Source of the DNA: Pseudomonas sp. WJP1
GTDB lineage: Bacteria; Pseudomonadota; Gammaproteobacteria; Pseudomonadales; Pseudomonadaceae
Direction: 5' to 3'
Assembly: GCF_028471945.1 (NCBI RefSeq)
Contig: NZ_CP110128.1
Span: 856,501-920,500 of the forward strand
DNA length: 64,000 bases
In this document: one piece after another, positions 57,680 to 64,000 of the stretch
How the letters are laid out: each line of letters opens with the position of its first letter
Position numbering within the stretch: the first letter of the stretch is position 1
The notes under the pieces: generated by a model
What the model saw: only the letters and a program-made list of their open reading frames with translations
Told to the model about the DNA's origin: nothing
Database searches by the model: none
Made by a program: the position numbers and the translations under genes

Positions 57680-59779
57680 TTACACATCCACAGGTCGGTT
57701 GGCGGCTTGAATCGCAGTCAGGGCGATGGTGTAGACGATGTCATCGACCTGCGCACCGCGCGGCAAATCGTTCACCGGTTTGCGCAGGCCTTGCAGCATC
57801 GGCCCGAGGCTGACGCAGTCGGCACTGCGCTGCACGGCTTTGTGCGTGGTGTTGCCGGTGTTGAGGTCGGGGAACACGAACACCGTGGCGCGACCAGCCA
57901 CCTGGCTGTTCGGCGCCAGTTGCCGGGCCACGGTTTCGTTGGCGGCGGCGTCATACTGCAAAGGGCCGTCGATCAGCAGCGAGTTTTGCTGTTCATGGGC
58001 GAGCAATGTCGCTTCGCGGACCTTCTCGACTTCTTCGCCGCTGGCCGACTCACCGCTGGAATAGCTGATCATCGCCACACGCGGGGTGATGCCGAATGCC
58101 GCCGCCGAGTCGGCGCTTTGCAGGGCGATTTCGGCCAGTTCCACGGCGCTCGGGTGCGGGTTCATCACACAGTCGCCGTAGACCAGCACTTCTTCGGGAA
58201 ACAGCATGAAGAACACCGACGACACCAGGGTGCAGCCCGGCGCGGTCTTGATCAGTTGCAGGGCCGGGCGGATGGTGTTGGCGGTAGAGTGAATGACGCC
58301 CGATACCAGGCCATCGACTTCGTCCAGCGCCAGCATCATGGTGCCGATCACCACGGTGTCCTCCAGTTGCTGCTCGGCCATCGGTGCGTTGAGGCTTTTG
58401 CTTTTGCGCAGGGCCACCATTGGCTCGACGTAGCGCTCGCGAATCAGGTCAGGGTCGAGAATTTCCAGCCCCGGCGGCAATTCAATGCCTTGGGCGCGGG
58501 CCACGGCTTCGACATCTGCAGGCTTGGCCAGCAACACGCAGCGGGCAATGCCACGGGCCTGGCAAATGGCGGCGGCTTGTACGGTCAACGGTTCGCTGCC
58601 TTCCGGCAGGACGATACGCTTGTTGGCGGCCTGGGCGCGCTGGATCAATTGATAGCGGAACACAGCCGGCGACAGGCGCATTTCCCGCGGGGTACCGCAG
58701 CGCTGGTGCAGCCAGTTGGCGTCGAGGTGACTGGCGACGAAATCGGTGATGATCTCTGCGCGCTCGCGGTCGTCGATCGGGATTTCCTTGTTCAGGCCGT
58801 TCAACTGGTTGGCGGTGTCGTAGGAACCGGTGCTCACCGACAGTACTGGCAGACCGGCCTGCAAGGCGCCACGGCAGAGGTCCATGATGCGCGGGTCGGG
58901 CAGGGTGTCGCTGGTCAGCAACAGACCGGCCAGCGGCACGCCGTTGATGGCCGCGAGGCTGACGGCGAGGATTATGTCGTCGCGATCGCCGGGGGTCACC
59001 ACCAGCACGCCGGGCTTGAGCAGCTCCACGGTGTTGCGCATGGTGCGCGCGCAAATGATGATGTTGGTCATGCGCCGGGTTTCATAGTCGCCGGCGTTGA
59101 GCACTTGCGCGCCCATCAGGTCGGCCACGTCGCGAGTGCGCGGCGCGTTCAGTTCCGGGCGGAACGGAATGCAGCCCAGCAGGCGGAAATCACCACTGCG
59201 CAATAGCGGTGAATGTTCCTTCAGGCGCGCGGCAAAGGCCTCCATGCTTTCGTCTGTCTTGACCTTGTTCAGGATCACACCGAGGACTTTCGGGTCTTTC
59301 GGGCCGCCAAACAACTGCGCCTGCAATTCCACGCGACCGGACAATTCGGTCAGCACTTCGTTTTCCGGTGCCGACACCAGGATCACTTCGGCATCGAGAC
59401 TCTTGGCCAGATGCAAATTGACCCGTGCGGCATAGCTTGCACTGCGGGTTGGCACCATGCCCTCCACGACCAGCACGTCCTTGCCAATAGCGGCTTGCTG
59501 GTAGAGGGTGATGATTTCTTCGAGCAGCTCATCAAGCTGGCCGTCACCGAGCATGCGTTCGACATGGGCCAGGCCCAATGGTTTTGGCGGCTTCAGGCCA
59601 TGGGTACGGGCTACCAGTTCGGTAGAGCGCTCAGGGCCGGTATCACCTGGATGGGGCTGGGCAATCGGCTTGAAAAAGCCGACTTTCAGGCCGGCGCGCT
59701 CGAGGGTACGTACCAGCCCGAGGCTGATGGAGGTCAGGCCCACGCCAAAATCAGTGGGCGCGATAAAAAAAGTTTGCAT
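57680..59779 (-). CDS. pta: Phosphate acetyltransferase
   Basis: A 699-residue long-form Pta with three parts: an N-terminal BioD/CobQ-like P-loop domain (FIAPTDFGVGLTSISLGLVRTLERAG), a DRTGG domain (about 215-330), and the C-terminal phosphotransacetylase domain (from about 370: RIVLPEGSEPLTVQAAAICQARGIA, with SYSSGESASGEEVEKVREAT). It interconverts acetyl-CoA and acetyl phosphate. The usual partner, acetate kinase (ackA), is not adjacent. The ATG at 59779 is 60 bases from the DUF3565 gene. Confidence 0.97.
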   Translation of the reverse strand: MQTFFIAPTDFGVGLTSISLGLVRTLERAGLKVGFFKPIAQPHPGDTGPERSTELVARTHGLKPPKPLGLAHVERMLGDGQLDELLEEIITLYQQAAIGKDVLVVEGMVPTRSASYAARVNLHLAKSLDAEVILVSAPENEVLTELSGRVELQAQLFGGPKDPKVLGVILNKVKTDESMEAFAARLKEHSPLLRSGDFRLLGCIPFRPELNAPRTRDVADLMGAQVLNAGDYETRRMTNIIICARTMRNTVELLKPGVLVVTPGDRDDIILAVSLAAINGVPLAGLLLTSDTLPDPRIMDLCRGALQAGLPVLSVSTGSYDTANQLNGLNKEIPIDDRERAEIITDFVASHLDANWLHQRCGTPREMRLSPAVFRYQLIQRAQAANKRIVLPEGSEPLTVQAAAICQARGIARCVLLAKPADVEAVARAQGIELPPGLEILDPDLIRERYVEPMVALRKSKSLNAPMAEQQLEDTVVIGTMMLALDEVDGLVSGVIHSTANTIRPALQLIKTAPGCTLVSSVFFMLFPEEVLVYGDCVMNPHPSAVELAEIALQSADSAAAFGITPRVAMISYSSGESASGEEVEKVREATLLAHEQQNSLLIDGPLQYDAAANETVARQLAPNSQVAGRATVFVFPDLNTGNTTHKAVQRSADCVSLGPMLQGLRKPVNDLPRGAQVDDIVYTIALTAIQAANRPVDV

Positions 59780-59839
59780 GCGGATTCTCTAAAGGTGCAT
59801 GGCAATGGTGACGGCCTATGACTGGCCAACTACCGAAAT

Positions 59840-60046
59840 TCAGTCGCCAAGGTTATCGCTATCCGAGCCTTGTGCGCACCAACCGCAATCAAAGGGCTGG
59901 CCTATTTTTTCACGGCGCTGCACGGGATCCATGACCCAGGCGCGGGATTGCCACGGCGGCTGGTGGCGCAAGTGCTGGGTGTGGCCGCAGGAAAGCTCGG
60001 CCACCCAGTGGCCGTCTTCGTCCTGATGGAAGCCTGTGATCGTCAC
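59840..60046 (-). CDS. DUF3565 domain protein
   Basis: A small protein (about 68 residues from GTG 60046) with VTITGFHQDEDGHWVAELSCGHTQHLRHQPPWQSRAWVMDPVQRREKIGQPFDCGWC. The conserved Cys/His set (SCGHTQHLRH...CGWC) looks like a zinc or metal knuckle. The function is unknown. The start is uncertain: the frame is open to 60166, past the divergent slyD-like start at 60135, so a longer form would overlap that gene. It lies just upstream of pta in the same direction. Confidence 0.75.
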   Translation of the reverse strand: MTITGFHQDEDGHWVAELSCGHTQHLRHQPPWQSRAWVMDPVQRREKIGQPFDCGWCAQGSDSDNLGD

Positions 60047-60134
60047 GTCCCGTCTGTCCGGGTTGTGTTCGCTTTCGGGCGATTGCTTCGCTAAACTGCG
60101 TCTTTCATCATTCTTATGCAAAAGGTCTCGCCCC

Positions 60135-60620
60135 ATGCTGATCGCCGCCAATAAGGCTGTCTCCATCGACTATACCCTGACCAACGACGCTGGTGAGGTC
60201 ATCGACAGCTCCGCCGGCGGCGCGCCGCTGGTCTACCTGCAAGGCGCAGGCAACATCATCCCGGGCCTGGAAAAGGCGCTGGAAGGCAAAGCAGTCGGCG
60301 ACGAGCTGACCGTGGCCGTTGAGCCAGAAGATGCCTATGGCGAGTACGCTGCCGAACTGGTCAGCACCCTGAGCCGCAGCATGTTCGAAGGTGTCGACGA
60401 ACTGGAAGTGGGCATGCAGTTCCACGCTTCCGCTCCAGACGGCCAAATGCAGATCGTGACCATCCGCGATCTGGACGGCGACGACGTCACCGTAGACGGC
60501 AACCACCCGTTGGCGGGGCAGCGCCTGAATTTCCAGGTCAAGATCATCGCCATCCGTGATGCCAGCCAGGAAGAAATCGCTCATGGCCACGTCCATGGCG
60601 AAGGTGGCCATCACCACTGA
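60135..60620 (+). CDS. FKBP-type peptidyl-prolyl isomerase, SlyD-like
   Basis: 161 residues: an FKBP domain (ANKAVSIDYTLTNDAGEVIDSS, GLEKALEGKAVGDELTVAVEPEDAYGEY) with the inserted-in-flap region (about 70-120) and a short His-rich tail (AHGHVHGEGGHHH) that can bind Ni2+ or other metals, as in SlyD. It acts as a folding helper and metallochaperone. ATG at 60135 follows AAAGGTC. It is divergent from DUF3565, and a good terminator follows. Confidence 0.94.
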   Translation: MLIAANKAVSIDYTLTNDAGEVIDSSAGGAPLVYLQGAGNIIPGLEKALEGKAVGDELTVAVEPEDAYGEYAAELVSTLSRSMFEGVDELEVGMQFHASAPDGQMQIVTIRDLDGDDVTVDGNHPLAGQRLNFQVKIIAIRDASQEEIAHGHVHGEGGHHH

Positions 60621-60648
60621 TTTCTGCGCTAAGCTCAGATAGCTGGAG

Positions 60649-60671
60649 AGGCGCCCCGAGGGCGCCTTTTT
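60649..60671 (+). terminator. Intrinsic terminator of the slyD-like gene
   Basis: The stem AGGCGCCC / GGGCGCCT with a CGA loop is followed by TTTTTA. It lies 29 bases after the stop codon. Confidence 0.92.
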
Positions 60672-60742
60672 AGTCTGCGGCTGTTCCAGGCGACACCACC
60701 AAGTGGCTGTTTAGAGAAGTACACGGGAATCTGGAGTACGTC

Positions 60743-61225
60743 ATGAGTGCTTTTCACGAACTTAATTTGACAGCCCTGGATGGTCAGGCGCTACCTCTGG
60801 CGCCTTTCAAAGGGCGGGTCGTGCTGGTGGTCAACGTGGCCTCCAAATGTGGCTTGACGCCACAGTACGCGGCGCTGGAAAACCTCTACCAGCAGTTCAA
60901 GGGTAAAGGCTTCAGCGTGCTGGGCCTGCCGTGCAACCAGTTTGCCGGTCAGGAACCAGGTACCGAGCAAGAAATAAAGGACTTCTGCAGCCTCAACTAT
61001 GGCGTGACCTTTCCGTTGTCCAGCAAGCTGGAAGTCAACGGTCACGATCGTCATCAGCTGTACAAGTTGCTGGCGGGCGAGGGCGCGGAGTTTCCCGGTG
61101 ATATCACCTGGAATTTCGAAAAATTCCTGCTGGGTAAAGACGGGCGTGTACTGGCGCGCTTCTCGCCACGCACGGCGCCGGATGATCCAAGTGTCGTCCA
61201 GGCGATCGAAAAAGCCCTGGCCTGA
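60743..61225 (+). CDS. Glutathione peroxidase (thioredoxin-type, BtuE-like)
   Basis: A 160-residue peroxidase with a catalytic tetrad of Cys36 (VASKCGLTP), Gln70 (FAGQEPG), Trp123 and Asn124 (DITWNFEKF). Cys82 in KDFCSLNYGVTFP is the likely resolving cysteine of the non-selenium, thioredoxin-linked type. It reduces hydrogen and organic peroxides in the cytoplasm. It has a single-gene layout with a terminator upstream and a REPIN downstream. Confidence 0.94.
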   Translation: MSAFHELNLTALDGQALPLAPFKGRVVLVVNVASKCGLTPQYAALENLYQQFKGKGFSVLGLPCNQFAGQEPGTEQEIKDFCSLNYGVTFPLSSKLEVNGHDRHQLYKLLAGEGAEFPGDITWNFEKFLLGKDGRVLARFSPRTAPDDPSVVQAIEKALA

Positions 61226-61233
61226 CACCTCCC

Positions 61234-61327
61234 TTGTAGGAGCGAGGCTTGCCCGCGAAGGCGGTCGGTCAGTCGACATCATTGTTGGCTGACATAACGC
61301 CTTAGCGGGCAAGCCTCGCTCCTACAA
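61234..61327. repeat. REPIN, GTAGGAGCG class
   Basis: Arms TTGTAGGAGCGAGGCTTGCC and GGCAAGCCTCGCTCCTACAA are complementary. The inner spacer has TCAGTCGACA...TTGGCTGACA, a partial dyad. It lies between the peroxidase and reductase genes. Confidence 0.92.
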
Positions 61328-61434
61328 TGCTTTCTGTCTTTTGACTCTTAATCACTAAAATCAATAATGCTGTTCAAGGCGCTCCACGCCCCATATTATC
61401 ATCGTCATATAGTCATTCTTCGTGGAGCGTCCCC

Positions 61435-62538
61435 ATGCCCGTCAAAGCCCTGTTCAAACCGTTCCACCTCGGCACCCTCGAACTGCCGACCCGCGTCGTC
61501 ATGGCGCCGATGACCCGCTCGTTTTCGCCGGGCGGCGTACCCAATTCCAAAGTGATCGAGTACTACCGTCGCCGCGCCGCCGCTGGCGTGGGCTTGATCA
61601 TCACTGAAGGCACCACCGTCGGGCACAAGGCTTCCAACGGCTACCCGAACGTACCGCATTTCTATGGCGAAGCCGCGTTGGCTGGCTGGAAGAAAGTCGT
61701 CGACGCGGTTCACGCCGAGGGTGGCAAGATCGTTCCGCAACTGTGGCATGTCGGCAGTGTGCGTCGCATCGGCACCGAGCCGGACGCCAGCGTGCCGGGT
61801 TATGGTCCGTCGGAAAAGGTGAAAGAGGGCAATGTCGTGGTGCACGGCATGACCCTACAGGACATTCAGGATGTGATCGGCGCATTCGCCCAGGCAGCGA
61901 AGGATGCCCAGAGCATCGGCATGGACGGCGTGGAAATCCACGGTGCCCACGGCTATCTGGTCGACCAGTTCTTCTGGGAAGGCAGCAACCAGCGCACCGA
62001 CCAATACGGCGGCAGCCTGGCCAACCGTTCGCGTTTCGCCATCGAATTGATTCAAGCCGTACGTGCAGCGGTTGGCGAAGGTTTCCCGATCATCTTCCGT
62101 TTCTCCCAGTGGAAGCAGCAGGACTACACCGCGCGCCTGGTGCAAACCCCTGAGGCGTTGGGTGAGTTCCTCAAGCCGCTGGCCGACGCTGGCGTGGATA
62201 TTTTCCACTGCTCGACACGTCGCTTCTGGGAGCCGGAGTTCGACGGTTCCGAGCTGAACCTGGCGGGCTGGACCCGCAAGCTAACTGGCAAGCCAACCAT
62301 CACCGTGGGCAGCGTTGGTCTGGACGGCGAGTTCCTGCAGTTCATGGTCAACACCGACAAGGTGGCGCAGCCGGCCAGCCTGGAAAAACTGCTGGAGCGT
62401 TTGAACAACGACGAATTTGATCTGGTGGCGGTGGGTCGTGCATTGCTGGTAGACCCGGACTGGGCGCAGAAAGTGCGTGACGGCCGTGAGGAAGACATCT
62501 TGCCGTTCAGCCGTGAGGCGTTGATGTCGCTGGTTTAA
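61435..62538 (+). CDS. Old-yellow-enzyme family NADH:flavin oxidoreductase / alkene reductase
   Basis: A 367-residue FMN TIM-barrel enzyme. The substrate-binding pair is His169 and His172 in DGVEIHGAHGYLVDQF, followed by NQRTDQYGGSLANRSRF. PQLWHVGSVRR and VALGRALLVDP-like VAVGRALLVDPDW bind FMN. Such enzymes reduce activated C=C bonds (enones, nitro compounds) with NAD(P)H. The physiological substrate is unknown. It is a single gene between two REPINs. Confidence 0.92.
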   Translation: MPVKALFKPFHLGTLELPTRVVMAPMTRSFSPGGVPNSKVIEYYRRRAAAGVGLIITEGTTVGHKASNGYPNVPHFYGEAALAGWKKVVDAVHAEGGKIVPQLWHVGSVRRIGTEPDASVPGYGPSEKVKEGNVVVHGMTLQDIQDVIGAFAQAAKDAQSIGMDGVEIHGAHGYLVDQFFWEGSNQRTDQYGGSLANRSRFAIELIQAVRAAVGEGFPIIFRFSQWKQQDYTARLVQTPEALGEFLKPLADAGVDIFHCSTRRFWEPEFDGSELNLAGWTRKLTGKPTITVGSVGLDGEFLQFMVNTDKVAQPASLEKLLERLNNDEFDLVAVGRALLVDPDWAQKVRDGREEDILPFSREALMSLV

Positions 62539-62555
62539 GCAGCGTCCAGAAGGGC

Positions 62556-62650
62556 CCCTTCGCTGGCAAGCCAGCTCCCACAAGGTTTTGTGGCGGTCAC
62601 ATAATCTGTGAACACCCGGAGCACTGTGGGAGCGGGCTTGCCCGCGATGA
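62556..62650. repeat. REPIN, GTGGGAGCG class, diverged left arm
   Basis: Left arm CGCTGGCAAGCCAGCTCCCA and right arm GTGGGAGCGGGCTTGCCCGC. The left arm has the GCTGG/CCAGC variant while the right has the standard core, so the arms are mismatched. It lies between the reductase and the glycosyltransferase. Confidence 0.85.
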
Positions 62651-62673
62651 CTGACTCAAAAGCACCAAAGATA

Positions 62674-63849
62674 TCAGGGGACGGTTGGTGCATTCGGCAC
62701 CACCACCTCCCCAACACAAGCCCCCCGCAACTGCCCTTCGAACTGTTCGATGATCGCCGCCCACCCCTGCCGACTGGCATGCTGACGCGCATTGAGCCGC
62801 AGGCAGCGCAGGGTTTCGCGCTTCTCCAGCAGCCACACAGCGGCATCGCAGAACGCTTCCTCATCCCCCGGCATCGCCAGCACGCCGTTGTAGCCATGAC
62901 GAATATGCTGCGCCGCTGCCGCCTGGTCGTAAGCCACCACACCCAGTCCCGAGGCCAATGCCTCAAGCACCACATTGCCGAAGGTCTCGGTCAGGCTCGG
63001 AAACAGAAACACATCCCCGGACGCATAGTGGCTGGCCAGGGCTTCACCCCGTTGTGCCCCGCAGAAAATCGCCTCGGGCAATTGGCTTTCCATCAGCGGC
63101 CGTTGCGGGCCATCGCCCACCACGATCAGTTTCAGAATGCGCTGTGGATAAGTGGACTTGAGCCTATCGAAACAACGTTTGAGCAAGCCGAGGTTTTTCT
63201 CCGTTGCCAAACGGCCTACATGGATAACGGCAATGTCCTTCTCACCCAGCCCCCATTGCTCGCGAAGCGCGTTCAAGCGTTTGCTGGGGTGAAACAACTG
63301 GCTGTCGACGCCGCGGGACAGCAACGCCAGGCGCTCGAAATGCCGACGCTCCAGCTCCATGCGCTGGCTGACACTGGGCACCAGGGTCAGGTTCGAGCGA
63401 TTGTGGAACCAGCGCAAATAATGGGTCAGCAACCGAGTCAGCAAGCCGAACCCGTACTGACTGGAGTATTGCTGGAAGTTGGTGTGGAAGCCGCTCACCA
63501 CTGAAATGCCCAGGCGCCGTGCCGCGCGCAATGCTGACAACCCCAAAGGCCCCTCGGTGGCGATATACAGCACATCCGGGCGATGGCGTTGCCAGCGTCG
63601 CAGCAGCTTGTGCATCGACGACTGCCCCCATTGCAACCCGGGATAACCCGGCAGCGGCCAGCCTCGACACAGCAACAACCCATCGTCACCGGCCGCCGAT
63701 TGATCGCAACCCTGGCGTGGTCGCACCAATTCCACTTGATGCCCGCGCGCGCGCAGTCCGTCGCACAGGCGCCCTAGGGTATTGGCAACGCCGTTGATTT
63801 CCGGAGGGAAGGTTTCGGTGATCAGGGTGATATGCAGGGCTGTCGTCAT
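62674..63849 (-). CDS. GT4-family glycosyltransferase
   Basis: A 391-residue GT-B glycosyltransferase. The N-terminal acceptor half starts ITLITETFPPEINGVANTLGRLCDGLRARGH. The donor half has HVGRLATEKNLGLLKRCF, and the E-x7-E motif is in FPSLTETFGNVVLEALASGLGVVAYD. It resembles mannosyltransferases of the MgtA/PimB type, suggesting a GDP-mannose donor and a lipid or glycan acceptor, but the substrate is inferred. ATG at 63849 (MTTALHI) is preferred to a longer frame to 63873. Confidence 0.9.
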   Translation of the reverse strand: MTTALHITLITETFPPEINGVANTLGRLCDGLRARGHQVELVRPRQGCDQSAAGDDGLLLCRGWPLPGYPGLQWGQSSMHKLLRRWQRHRPDVLYIATEGPLGLSALRAARRLGISVVSGFHTNFQQYSSQYGFGLLTRLLTHYLRWFHNRSNLTLVPSVSQRMELERRHFERLALLSRGVDSQLFHPSKRLNALREQWGLGEKDIAVIHVGRLATEKNLGLLKRCFDRLKSTYPQRILKLIVVGDGPQRPLMESQLPEAIFCGAQRGEALASHYASGDVFLFPSLTETFGNVVLEALASGLGVVAYDQAAAAQHIRHGYNGVLAMPGDEEAFCDAAVWLLEKRETLRCLRLNARQHASRQGWAAIIEQFEGQLRGACVGEVVVPNAPTVP

Positions 63850-63912
63850 GGCCTCAGTGTGGGCTGAGGCCATGTCGGCGTTGTGACGGCGAGATGATGG
63901 ATTTGTGACCGA

Positions 63913-64000
63913 CTAGCGTTGGGTCACCAGATTTTCCGCCCCCCGCTCACGCACCCAGAACAAGGTCGCCCCGGCCACGGCCGCCGGCATCATCAGGATG
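63913..64000 (-). CDS. C-terminal end of an unrecognised membrane protein (partial)
   Basis: The last 28 codons of a minus-strand frame that runs off the window, ending TAG at 63913. The visible residues are a hydrophobic helix (ILMMPAAVAGATLFWV) and a charged tail (RERGAENLVTQR). It lies 63 bases upstream of the glycosyltransferase in the same direction, so it may share its transcript. Too little is present to name it. Confidence 0.6.
   Translation of the reverse strand, partial: ILMMPAAVAGATLFWVRERGAENLVTQR

Noticed and set aside
57707..59206. A 499-residue plus-strand frame over pta
   Set aside because: Antisense shadow; Pta on the minus strand has full-length family motifs.

Overview
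The window is chromosomal DNA of a Pseudomonas, most likely of the P. fluorescens group. The evidence is the high GC content, the gene content and order (gatCAB / mreBCD-maf-rng / tldD-pmbA / fagA-fumC-orfX-sodA / ptsO-rapZ-ptsN-hpf-rpoN / lptBAC-kdsCD / mlaFEDCB-ibaG-murA-hisGDC / algW / cysD-cysNC), and ten paired REP elements (REPINs) with the GTRGGAGCG...GC core typical of these species. No rRNA, tRNA, IS element, integrase, prophage or CRISPR array was seen.

Layout. (1) 1-6195 is a D-glucarate/galactarate catabolic operon. It holds the end of a FadR-type GntR regulator, then kdgD, an alpha-ketoglutarate-semialdehyde dehydrogenase, an MFS sugar-acid transporter and a galactarate dehydratase. 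A dyad overlaps a likely promoter and a terminator-like hairpin sits inside the operon. (2) 6379-10846 is a mixed segment: an AEC carrier, a secreted PqaA-like protein, and a minus-strand run of RlpA-like lipoprotein, Ca2+/Na+ antiporter and carboxymuconolactone-decarboxylase-like protein. (3) 10996-47062 is a long conserved core: gatCAB facing mreBCD-maf-rng-yhdP-nitrilase-tldD, darP, pmbA, the Fur-type fagA-fumC-orfX-sodA operon, a ZIP transporter, the nitrogen-PTS/rpoN cluster, LPS export (lpt) and KDO synthesis (kds), the Mla lipid transport operon, ibaG, murA and hisGDC. (4) 47063-51480 is accessory DNA between hisC and algW. It holds two AT-rich paralogous genes of unknown function with a LuxR-type (las/rhl/phz-like) dyad upstream, a decayed 94-base copy of the middle of hisC, a REPIN, and an operon of a TonB-dependent siderophore receptor plus a DUF4198 periplasmic protein whose start codon lies inside a 49-base palindrome. 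(5) 51498-64000 resumes conserved genes: algW, a Nif3-like protein, cysD-cysNC, a PlsC-type acyltransferase and pta, a DUF3565 protein, slyD-like fklB, glutathione peroxidase, an old-yellow-enzyme reductase, a GT4 glycosyltransferase and the end of an unrecognised membrane protein.

Themes. Much of the core is envelope biology: cell shape (MreBCD), peptidoglycan precursor (MurA), LPS assembly (KdsC/D, LptA/B/C), outer-membrane lipid homeostasis (MlaFEDCB, YhdP) and envelope stress (AlgW). Iron and oxidative stress appear in the Fur-boxed fag-fum-sod operon, in glutathione peroxidase and in the TonB receptor operon. The best candidates for something undescribed are in 47.1-51.5 kb: the two-gene unknown family with its quorum-sensing-like operator, the hisC remnant recording how it arrived, and the palindrome that may control the TonB receptor at the DNA or RNA level. 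In the core, mreC appears to start at an AUU codon.
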